Assembly: GCA_050249355.1 (NCBI GenBank)
Contig: JBFWQQ010000005.1
Span: forward strand, 1-49,003
Origin: CAZAQK01 sp050249355
Lineage (GTDB): Bacteria > Pseudomonadota > Alphaproteobacteria > Rickettsiales > SXRF01
DNA length: 49,003 bases
Reading direction: 5' to 3'
Shown here: positions 32,316 to 39,402 of the stretch, piece by piece
Position numbering within the stretch: the stretch's first letter is position 1
Layout of the letters: the number at the start of each line of letters is the position of its first letter
The notes under the pieces: model-generated
What the model saw: only the letters and a program-made list of their open reading frames with translations
What the model was told of the DNA's origin: nothing
Database searches by the model: none
Program-made: the position numbers and the translations under genes

Positions 32316-32875
32316 TAGGCTTTTCCCCAGGACGCAGGCAATTTACAATAATCCTGCCAGCTTGGCTGGGCTTTATCACGGTCGGATATTAAAGGATCGA
32401 CAATTGGCCAGTCGATGGCAAGATCGGGATCATCGAAACGGATGCCGCCCTCGCCCGCCGGGTTATATTCGGCCGTCACTTTATAGAGCATGTCGGCCGG
32501 TTCGTCACCCAGCACACAGAAACCATGGGCAAATCCCGACGGGATCCAGAACAGCATGCCATTCTCGCCGGAAAGTTCCACTGCGTGATACTGGCCGTAG
32601 GTCGCGGAATCAGGGCGGATGTCCACCGCCACATCCCACACGCAACCACGGATTACACCCACCAGTTTGCCCTGTGCGGGTGTATGCTGGTAGTGCAGGC
32701 CACGCATGATTCCCGGGGCCGAACGCGAATGGTTATCCTGAAAGAACGCGGCAGGCAGGCCTGCCTCTGCAAAGCGCCCGGCGTGGAAACGTTCGACAAA
32801 AAAACCGCGCCTATCCCCCTTCAGGTCGAGCTGAACGGTTTTGAGTCCCTGTATGTTGCAATCGTTTATCTTCAT
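32315..32875 (-). CDS. rfbC: dTDP-4-dehydrorhamnose 3,5-epimerase
   Basis: 186 residues, cupin-fold RmlC. N-terminal RRGFFVERFHAGRFAEAGL, catalytic HYQHTPAQGKLVGV with the MRGLHYQ motif (His), the family IRPDSATYG and WIPSGFAHGFCVLG are present. It makes dTDP-6-deoxy-L-lyxo-4-hexulose for rhamnose. The 5' 65 nt lie within the 3' end of rfbD in another frame, an unusually long overlap. Confidence 0.96.
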   Translation of the reverse strand: MKINDCNIQGLKTVQLDLKGDRRGFFVERFHAGRFAEAGLPAAFFQDNHSRSAPGIMRGLHYQHTPAQGKLVGVIRGCVWDVAVDIRPDSATYGQYHAVELSGENGMLFWIPSGFAHGFCVLGDEPADMLYKVTAEYNPAGEGGIRFDDPDLAIDWPIVDPLISDRDKAQPSWQDYCKLPASWGKA

Positions 32876-33755
32876 AGCTCTGCTTTATACATGCATTGAG
32901 TCCTTCCTGCCAATGCGGAAGATGTATTTTCAATTCATGGGCCGCCTTGCTGCAATCGAGGCGGGAATTTTGCGGTCGCGCCGCTGCCGTTTTGTATTCA
33001 CTGGATGCGATGGGGTGAATGGTGGCGCAGCGTATGCGATCGTCCAGCGTGGACACACCGCTTAATATAGCGCTCGCAAACTCATACCATGTTGCCTCGC
33101 CACTATGGCACAGATGATAAAGCCCCGATGGGAAATCCGTACTGCTGACAGCAAACCGCAAACCGGAAAGTATCGCCTGCGCCAGCTGCGGCACATAGGT
33201 TGGTGCGCCGGTCTGGTCGTTCACTACGGATATAGCATCTTTCTCTAAAAACAGCCGCAGCATGGTGGTGTAGAAATTCTTTCCCTCGGCATCATAGAGC
33301 CAAGAGGTGCGGAATATCAGGTGATCACCGCCTGCCACCATCACAGCCTCCTCGCCCGCACGCTTGCTTTGGCCATACACGCCGAGCGGTGCGGTGGCAT
33401 CGCGCTCTCGATGCGGTGCGTCCCCTCTGCCATCGAACACATAATCGGTAGATACATGGACCAGCGGCAGCGCACGCTCGACACACCATTCAGCCAGTTC
33501 ATGCACTGCATAGGCGTTCACACGGAAGGCCAGTTCGCGCTCTTCTTCTGCCTTGTCTACCTGTGTGTAGGCCGCTGCATTGATGACGGCACTGAACGGC
33601 CTGTTGCGCACCACCCCCTCAAGCTGACTGATAAAATTTTCGGATGCAAAATCGGCTTCAGACTGCGCCACCACCACCACATCATTACCCAGCGCATCCA
33701 CCAGTGCCCGGCTGAGCTGCCCGCCTTTTCCAAGAACCAGTATGGGATCGGTCAT
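32811..33755 (-). CDS. rfbD: dTDP-4-dehydrorhamnose reductase
   Basis: 314 residues, extended SDR RmlD. NAD(P) motif GKGGQLSRAL, catalytic Tyr/Lys in YGQSKRAGEE, STDYVFDGRG and FRTSWLYDAEGKNF are canonical. A C-terminal extension of about 20 residues (SYEDKRLQHTGTQNRSARPE) runs past the usual end (HWQEGLNACIK) and is read from the start of rfbC in another frame. It overlaps rfbA by 4 nt. Confidence 0.94.
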   Translation of the reverse strand: MTDPILVLGKGGQLSRALVDALGNDVVVVAQSEADFASENFISQLEGVVRNRPFSAVINAAAYTQVDKAEEERELAFRVNAYAVHELAEWCVERALPLVHVSTDYVFDGRGDAPHRERDATAPLGVYGQSKRAGEEAVMVAGGDHLIFRTSWLYDAEGKNFYTTMLRLFLEKDAISVVNDQTGAPTYVPQLAQAILSGLRFAVSSTDFPSGLYHLCHSGEATWYEFASAILSGVSTLDDRIRCATIHPIASSEYKTAAARPQNSRLDCSKAAHELKIHLPHWQEGLNACIKQSYEDKRLQHTGTQNRSARPEGG

Positions 33756-34630
33756 GATGCGTTGAATTCTTTTTCCAGCCGCTGCAGATATTTTCCATAA
33801 GGATTATTGCCGTACATTTCGCACAGCTTATGGAACTGCTTCAGGTCAATAAAGCCGCAGCGATAGGCAATCTCTTCAAGGCAGGCAATCTTGATACCCT
33901 GACGTTCCTCGATGATCTGCACGAACTGCGCCGCCGACATCAGCGAATCGGGCGTACCGGTGTCCAGCCACGCAACACCGCGGCCCATCACTTCCACTTT
34001 CAGTTTGCCGCGTTTTAAATATTCCTTGTTCACGTCAGTGATCTCGAGTTCACCGCGCGCCGAAGGCTTCAGGTTTTTCGATATATCCACCACATCGCTA
34101 TCGTAGAAATACAGGCCGGTCAGCGCTAGCGAAGACTTTGGCTGCGCGGGTTTTTCCTCGATAGAAAGCACTTTGCCTTCCTTAGTCATTTCCACCACGC
34201 CATAGCGTTCGGGATCACTCACGGCATAAGCAAACACCAAACCGCCTTCTTTCAAAGTAGCTGCTTCTTGCAGCTGTTTCGCGAGCGACTGACCGTAGAA
34301 AATATTATCGCCCAGTATCAGGCACACCGGATCACCGCCCACGAAGCTATCCCCAATAATGAACGCCTGCGCAATACCTTCCGGCTTGGGCTGCTCACGG
34401 TATTCCAGCCGGATGCCCAGCTGCGAACCGTCACCCAGCAACTGTTGCATCATCGGCAGGTCGCGCGGCGTGGAGATGATGAGTATTTCCCGGATACCCG
34501 CCAGCATTATCAGCGACAGCGGGTAATAGAGCATCGGTTTATCGTATACCGGCAACACCTGTTTACTGATTGCCGAGGTCATGGGGGCCATACGCGTGCC
34601 CGAACCACCTGCCAGAATTATCGCTTTCAT
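33752..34630 (-). CDS. rfbA: Glucose-1-phosphate thymidylyltransferase
   Basis: 292 residues from ATG 34630, which overlaps the rfbB stop (ATGA). First step of dTDP-rhamnose synthesis. GGSGTRMAPMTSAISKQVLPVYDKPMLYYP-type signature (split here: GGSGTRMAP, SKQVLPVYDKP), LILGDNIFYG, EKPAQPKSSLALTGLYFYD and GRGVAWLDTGTPDSLM are intact. An ATG at 34654 is in frame but in the rfbB coding region and less likely. Confidence 0.97.
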   Translation of the reverse strand: MKAIILAGGSGTRMAPMTSAISKQVLPVYDKPMLYYPLSLIMLAGIREILIISTPRDLPMMQQLLGDGSQLGIRLEYREQPKPEGIAQAFIIGDSFVGGDPVCLILGDNIFYGQSLAKQLQEAATLKEGGLVFAYAVSDPERYGVVEMTKEGKVLSIEEKPAQPKSSLALTGLYFYDSDVVDISKNLKPSARGELEITDVNKEYLKRGKLKVEVMGRGVAWLDTGTPDSLMSAAQFVQIIEERQGIKIACLEEIAYRCGFIDLKQFHKLCEMYGNNPYGKYLQRLEKEFNAS

Positions 34631-35652
34631 GACCTTCCCTTCATCATTTTGCACCAGTCCATATGGGCAAGATACCAGTCCACCGTAGTTGCCAGCCCCT
34701 GCTCCAGCGTATATTTTCGTGTGAATCCCAGTTCTTCTTGTACCTTAGAATCGTCGATCGCGTAGCGACGGTCATGGCCCAGCCGGTCGGTCACGAATGC
34801 GATCTGGTCGGCATAGCAGCCGCTGGCTTTGGGTTTTCGTTCATCCAGCAATGTGCATATGGATTGCACAAGGTCAATATTCTGTACCTCGGCATCACCA
34901 CCAAAATCGTAGACCTCGCCCGGCTTACCTCTTTCCAGAGCCAGATGCACACCGGCGGCGTGGTCTTCCACCTGTATCCAGTCGCGCACGTTCTTGCCAT
35001 CCCCATAGACCGGCAGGTTCTTGCCGCTTAGCGCGCACAATATCATGTTCGGGATCAGTTTTTCAGGGTGCTGGCGCGGGCCATAATTGTTGGTGCAATG
35101 TGTGGTAATCACCGGCAGGCCGAAGGTTTCGTGCCATGCACGCACCAGATGGTCGGCGGCCGCCTTAGATGCCGAGTATGGCGAGTTCGGCTTTATCTGC
35201 GAGGTTTCGGAGAATTTACCGGTCGGGCCTAGCGAGCCATACACCTCATCGGTAGATATTTGCAGGAAGCGGAAACGGCTTTGGTTATCACCATCAAGGC
35301 TTTTAAAATATTCCAGGCAGGTTTGCAGCAGGCGGAAGCTGCCCATGATATTGGTATCGATGAACGCCACCGGCCCGGTGATGGAATTATCGACATGCGA
35401 CTCGGCGGCAAAATTCACCACATGGGTGATACGGTGCGAATTGAGCAGGTCGTTCACCAGCGCTGTGTCTGCAATATCGCCCTCTACCAGCTTATACCTA
35501 TCACGGGGAACATGCTTCAGGTTATCTACATGCCCAGCGTAGGTCAGCTTGTCCAACACCACCACGGGAACCGACTTTGCCGCACATTGCTCAACGAATG
35601 TGCTGCCGATGAACCCGGCCCCGCCGGTAACAAGATAGGCCGGAGCTGTCAT
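34627..35652 (-). CDS. rfbB: dTDP-glucose 4,6-dehydratase
   Basis: 341 residues, extended SDR RmlB. NAD motif VTGGAGFIGST, DKLTYAG, NFAAESHVDNSI, STDEVYGSLG (catalytic Asp-Glu), YSASKAAADHLVRAW (Tyr/Lys) and NNYGPRQHPEKLIP. Start ATG 35652 overlaps the stop of the TonB-like gene by 4 nt, so the rhamnose genes follow directly on the Exb/Ton genes. Confidence 0.97.
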   Translation of the reverse strand: MTAPAYLVTGGAGFIGSTFVEQCAAKSVPVVVLDKLTYAGHVDNLKHVPRDRYKLVEGDIADTALVNDLLNSHRITHVVNFAAESHVDNSITGPVAFIDTNIMGSFRLLQTCLEYFKSLDGDNQSRFRFLQISTDEVYGSLGPTGKFSETSQIKPNSPYSASKAAADHLVRAWHETFGLPVITTHCTNNYGPRQHPEKLIPNMILCALSGKNLPVYGDGKNVRDWIQVEDHAAGVHLALERGKPGEVYDFGGDAEVQNIDLVQSICTLLDERKPKASGCYADQIAFVTDRLGHDRRYAIDDSKVQEELGFTRKYTLEQGLATTVDWYLAHMDWCKMMKGRS

Positions 35653-36512
35653 TGTACGTTAAAACGGATAGGTATACGAAATTCCAGCACATCTCCCGCC
35701 GGATAATTAGTAGGAGCGGCGGGTACCGGGTTGGCGCGCTTGATCATATCGATCGCCGCCTTATCGAGCGCCACGTGTCCGGTGCTGCGCTCCAACGTGT
35801 AATAGCGTACATTCCCGCGCCGGTCGATACGAATGCGCGCAACAGTTTCACCTTCCTGTCCAGCCTGCTTGGTTGTATCCGGGTAAACTTTAAATTTCTG
35901 GATCCACAGCGATATCTGCTGCTCATAGCGCGCAATAATCTTGGCGTCCTTGGCGCTGCTGTTGCCGGGCTGGCTGGCCTGTGCACTAAGATCCTGCACG
36001 CCAGACTTCTCTTTGGCATCGGTAGGTGGCGGCAAATCACGCACGAACTGGCGGGCAGCCACTTCCATCACCGGCGCGGCTGTTTTATTGCCTTCGCTGC
36101 GCATATCGAATTTATACAGCTTCTGCGGCTTGATATTCTTATCCAATGCTTCTTCCGGCTTATCCATTGCCTTGTCGATGGATTTGGTCAGGCTGGCTCC
36201 GCGCGCCGCTTCCTTCTCCTGATCCCGCACCAGCTTGGACAGCACATCTTCCACTTTGGTGTTGTTGTGCTTGCTGGGTTCGAGCAGCTTGATGTCCACC
36301 TCGGTCAGCGTATCCAGCTCTCCCAGCTTGATGTTGAGCGCACGTACCGGGATATTTATCACCTGCTGTTTTGGGCTGATATACCATATCGCATAACCCA
36401 GCACATGCAGCAGCAGCGCCGCGAACATGGCACCATACAGGTGCTGGCTGCCAATAATGTCGTGACGCTGCATCCCGGTTGCTATTTTCAACTGCCACTT
36501 ATTCACCTGCAT
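35649..36512 (-). CDS. TonB-like energy transducer
   Basis: 287 residues. One N-terminal membrane anchor (about residues 26-45), then a long Lys/Glu-rich periplasmic linker rather than the classic Pro-Glu/Pro-Lys repeats, and a C-terminal TonB-like domain from about residue 200 (ISLWIQKFKVYPDTTKQAGQEGETVARIRIDRRGNVRYYTLERSTG, here listed only as elements: KVYPD, IRIDRRGNV, RSTGHVALD, KAAIDMI). It takes energy from the ExbB/ExbD motor to an outer-membrane partner. It lies directly after two exbD genes. Confidence 0.82.
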   Translation of the reverse strand: MQVNKWQLKIATGMQRHDIIGSQHLYGAMFAALLLHVLGYAIWYISPKQQVINIPVRALNIKLGELDTLTEVDIKLLEPSKHNNTKVEDVLSKLVRDQEKEAARGASLTKSIDKAMDKPEEALDKNIKPQKLYKFDMRSEGNKTAAPVMEVAARQFVRDLPPPTDAKEKSGVQDLSAQASQPGNSSAKDAKIIARYEQQISLWIQKFKVYPDTTKQAGQEGETVARIRIDRRGNVRYYTLERSTGHVALDKAAIDMIKRANPVPAAPTNYPAGDVLEFRIPIRFNVQ

Positions 36513-36918
36513 TCCCTTCCGCCGACTGGGTTACGATGGAAAGGTTCTTGCCACCTGCAGCCTTGATAGCATCCATCACATCGATTACGCGATTGGCTGG
36601 CACGCTGGCGTCGGCTTTTACCGTGATAACTTTGTTCGGGTTCAGTTTCAGGTCTTCTGCCAGGCGAGCCTGCATTTCGGACACTTCGATGATATCATCT
36701 TCCAGGATCACTTCATCGTACTTACCCAGCAGGATCTGCACATGTCCCTCGTCCACCAGCTTACCGCTTTTTGCCAGCGGCGGGTCTACCGGTATGATCT
36801 CGAATTTTTCGATCGAACCGGACACCATAAAAAAAATGAGCAGGAATATGGATACATCGATCAGGGGAATCAGGCTGATCACCGGGCGTTTTTTTGTGGT
36901 GCGGGGAAAATTCATCAT
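36499..36918 (-). CDS. exbD: ExbD/TolR-type biopolymer transport protein (second copy)
   Basis: About 139 residues from ATG 36918 (or 36915). An N-terminal membrane helix (VISLIPLIDVSIFLLIFFMVS) with the conserved Asp (LIDV) that is the proton path, and a periplasmic ExbD domain ending near KAAGGKNLSIVTQ. It overlaps the first exbD (ATGATGA) and the TonB-like gene by 14 nt. Confidence 0.88.
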   Translation of the reverse strand: MMNFPRTTKKRPVISLIPLIDVSIFLLIFFMVSGSIEKFEIIPVDPPLAKSGKLVDEGHVQILLGKYDEVILEDDIIEVSEMQARLAEDLKLNPNKVITVKADASVPANRVIDVMDAIKAAGGKNLSIVTQSAEGNAGE

Positions 36919-37373
36919 CGCGAGCCTGCCCCGGCATCTTGCCATTTACGCACGTACAGGCTTTTGCCACCAGCGAGGTAAATGCGGTCCATGATATTCA
37001 CCAGCTGCTGCATGGTTACGCCGTCTGCGGTAAGCAGCATCACCTTGGTAGTGTCATCCTTCTCGAACATACGCGACAGCGACGCGTTCAGTGTCTCTGC
37101 GCTCACCTTGCGTTTTCCCAGCGTCATTTCACCGTCGGAATGAATGAATATGCGCACCACATCGTTACTGGTCGACGTTTTAGGTGCGGCAGCGGTGGCA
37201 GAGGGCAGGATCAGTTCCAACGACTCGATCTTCATGAACGAGGTCGTAAGCATGAAGAAAATGATCAGTATGAACAGTACGTCGATGAGTGGCGTCAGGT
37301 TGAGGTTGTTGAACGTCCGGTGCGTGGAACGCTCAAAATCAACGGCATCATCACTGTCGGCGTATAGCTGCAT
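36915..37373 (-). CDS. exbD: ExbD/TolR-type biopolymer transport protein (first copy)
   Basis: 152 residues. Membrane helix with NLTPLIDVLFILIIFFML, the Asp in the same position as in the other copy, and a periplasmic ExbD domain (EMTLGKRKVSAETL, VMLLTADGVTMQQLVNIMD, AGGKSLYV). The two copies differ, so this is a hetero-ExbD pair. It lies 6 nt after the exbB gene. Confidence 0.9.
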   Translation of the reverse strand: MQLYADSDDAVDFERSTHRTFNNLNLTPLIDVLFILIIFFMLTTSFMKIESLELILPSATAAAPKTSTSNDVVRIFIHSDGEMTLGKRKVSAETLNASLSRMFEKDDTTKVMLLTADGVTMQQLVNIMDRIYLAGGKSLYVRKWQDAGAGSR

Positions 37374-37379
37374 GATCGT

Positions 37380-38183
37380 TTAGCTGGAGGGATATTTCGT
37401 ACTGGCCAGGTTCAGCGTGCCGGTTTTCTGCGGCGCCGACTTGCGCTGCTCTTCCGCCCAGCGTTCGGCCTCTTCTTTCTTGCGGCGTTTTTCATCCTCA
37501 CGTGCCTGACGCTCGGCTTCACGGCGCTTGGTCTCTTCAATCGCACGCTGGCGCTCGTTGCGCTTGAATTCATCCTCCAGTGCCAATATCTGAGTGGACA
37601 CATCCTTCATGGTCACGCGCACTTTTTCGATAATACCGTCGATCACATAGTGGGCTGCCAGCGCCGGAATAGCCACCGCAAGGCCACCGGCCGTGGTCAG
37701 CAGCGCTTCCCAGATACCGCCCGCCAGCAGTGTGGGGTCAACCCGCGTACCGGACAGGCTGAGTTTGGAAAACGAGGTGATCATACCGATCACGGTGCCC
37801 ATCAACCCCATCAGCGGAGCGATCGCCGAGGTCATTTCTAGCCCGCGCAGATGCGCCTCCAGATAATGTATATCGGCCGCCCCGACACGCATAATCTCTG
37901 CTTCCTTGCTTTTTTGCGACATATCGCGGTTGGCCACACATTCGAACGACACACGCATGATGCGGGCGATCGGGCCACGGATGTGGGCCAGCGTGCTGGT
38001 GGCTTTAGTGCGATCACCCTGTTTGATCTCGAGCAGCGCCGGTTCGATAAAACTGCGATCGAACACGTTGGCGCGGCGGAACTGCACGAATTTGAATAGT
38101 ACCACCCCCACCGCGTAGATCGACAACGCAGCCAGCAGGTACATCACAAACCCGCCCTTTTCAAACAACACGATATCCGGCAT
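37380..38183 (-). CDS. exbB: ExbB/TolQ/MotA-type proton-channel protein with C-terminal coiled-coil tail
   Basis: 267 residues. Three membrane helices: about 13-33, then MTSAIAPLMGLMGTVIGMITSF near 115-140 and LLTTAGGLAVAIPALAAHYVID near 160-182, the classic MotA/TolQ/ExbB signature. The C-terminal about 70 residues are a very charged Arg/Glu/Lys helix (from NERQRAIEETKRREAERQAR onward) not found in ordinary ExbB. A good ribosome site (GGAG ... AAGG) precedes ATG 38183. It heads the eleven-gene cluster. Confidence 0.9.
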   Translation of the reverse strand: MPDIVLFEKGGFVMYLLAALSIYAVGVVLFKFVQFRRANVFDRSFIEPALLEIKQGDRTKATSTLAHIRGPIARIMRVSFECVANRDMSQKSKEAEIMRVGAADIHYLEAHLRGLEMTSAIAPLMGLMGTVIGMITSFSKLSLSGTRVDPTLLAGGIWEALLTTAGGLAVAIPALAAHYVIDGIIEKVRVTMKDVSTQILALEDEFKRNERQRAIEETKRREAERQAREDEKRRKKEEAERWAEEQRKSAPQKTGTLNLASTKYPSS

Positions 38184-38487
38184 AGCCTTATTCTCCTCTG
38201 ACAGGGATCCGCAGATTTCCTTAGCTTTTAGCCAGTCCTGCCCCTTGCTCCCTGATTATTTTTGGTAGCACATACGTGCGGAAATATTCATAGCCAAAAG
38301 CAATGGATTTGGCAATGCAAGTAAGCAGTTTTTTTGAATAATTTGAGTGCTATAGAACCGGTAACGCGGGGCGTTCAGAAAATAGATAAAATGCCGCATA
38401 TTATTTACTGTTAATTATTAAATCGTTAACATGGAATTATTTTTATTCTGGTAGCGTGGAGCCATGGACATTCTATGGAGGAACACA
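38184..38487. other. A/T-rich intergenic region upstream of exbB and the tiny lipoprotein
   Basis: A 304-nt region holding the divergent promoters of exbB and of the lipoprotein gene. I see no gene and no clear consensus promoter. It contains scattered TTAA-type words around 38411-38430 (TTAA, TTAA, TTAAC at irregular spacing, not N7). Confidence 0.5.
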
Positions 38488-38655
38488 ATGCCAGCCCGCA
38501 TACTGACCTTTATAGCATTAGCATTCAGCCTAAGTGCATGCATTGCCACGCCGCGTCTGGAAATGGTCGATAACTATACGTTCGACCATGTGCATGTAGT
38601 ACAGCAGCCCATGAGTTACAATGACATATTGTGCTGCTATGATTGCTCTGTATAA
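38488..38655 (+). CDS. Tiny Cys-rich lipoprotein
   Basis: 55 residues from ATG 38488, chosen because GGAGGA (38477-38482) precedes it. A signal peptide with lipobox LSAC (Cys19) gives a mature lipoprotein of about 37 residues, ending in CCYDCSV: three extra cysteines in the last seven residues. No family is recognised. It is 75 nt upstream of the RluA gene on the same strand. Confidence 0.6.
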   Translation: MPARILTFIALAFSLSACIATPRLEMVDNYTFDHVHVVQQPMSYNDILCCYDCSV

Positions 38656-38660
38656 AGTTA

Positions 38661-38691
38661 ATTTGTTAAATATATCCGCGATTTGTTAAAT
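38661..38691 (+). repeat. Direct repeat ATTTGTTAAAT, 20 bp period
   Basis: ATTTGTTAAAT occurs at 38661-38671 and again at 38681-38691, exactly 20 bp apart (two helical turns), in the 75-nt gap upstream of the RluA-type gene. A tandem binding site for a regulator is possible. Confidence 0.5.
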
Positions 38692-38730
38692 TCTGGCAAA
38701 ACCGGGAGCCATGCCGTATAACACGCGGCC

Positions 38731-39402
38731 ATGGAAACTTTATCGATTGAATCACGCTTGCTGTTCCGCGATGCACTGATGCTGGTCATCAACAAGCCGG
38801 CCGGCATACCCGTGCACAAGGGTACCGGAGGCGGAGACACGCTGGAACAACATTTCCACCACCTGCAATTTGGGTTGCCGCGCCCGCCCGCACTTGCCCA
38901 CCGGCTCGACCGCGATACCAGCGGCTGCCTGATACTAGGCAGAAACCGCCATGCGCTGGCCAGCCTGAGTAAGCTGTTTGCAGCTGGCAGGATTCAGAAA
39001 ACCTATCTGGCGATCGTTGAGGGAAAACCCGATAAGCCCGGCGGCGTCATCGACCTGCCGCTGGAAAAGAAATTCGAGCATAAAGCGCGCTGGCATATGC
39101 AGGTGGCACCCCATGGGAGTGGCGTGCCATGCGAAACCCACTATACCCTGCTCGCCAGCCGTAATGGTAAAAGCCTGCTGCAGCTTAGCCCGCAAACCGG
39201 GCGCACCCACCAGCTACGCGTGCATTGTGCCGCCATGGGCTGGCCGATCGTGGGGGATAAACTCTATGGAACAGCAGACGACCAGCTGATGCTGCATGCC
39301 AGTGCCGTCACCGTGCCACTCTACGCTGGCAAGCAGCCCATCACGGTCATGGCGCCTCTGCCTTCTTACATGCAAGCCGACGGCTTACCGTTGCGCGTCT
39401 AG
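38731..39402 (+). CDS. RluA-family pseudouridine synthase
   Basis: 223 residues, without S4 domain (as RluA/TruC type). Catalytic Asp in HRLDRDTSGCLIL; INKPAGIPVHKG, KTYLAIVEG, PQTGRTHQLRVHCAAMGWPIVGDKLYG are family motifs. It isomerises uridines in rRNA or tRNA. Its 3' end overlaps the convergent PEPC-like gene by 18 nt. Confidence 0.93.
   Translation: METLSIESRLLFRDALMLVINKPAGIPVHKGTGGGDTLEQHFHHLQFGLPRPPALAHRLDRDTSGCLILGRNRHALASLSKLFAAGRIQKTYLAIVEGKPDKPGGVIDLPLEKKFEHKARWHMQVAPHGSGVPCETHYTLLASRNGKSLLQLSPQTGRTHQLRVHCAAMGWPIVGDKLYGTADDQLMLHASAVTVPLYAGKQPITVMAPLPSYMQADGLPLRV

Noticed and set aside
38411..38430. TTAA words upstream of the tiny lipoprotein as a CtrA box
   Set aside because: Gaps are 3, 4 and 11 bases, none is 7.
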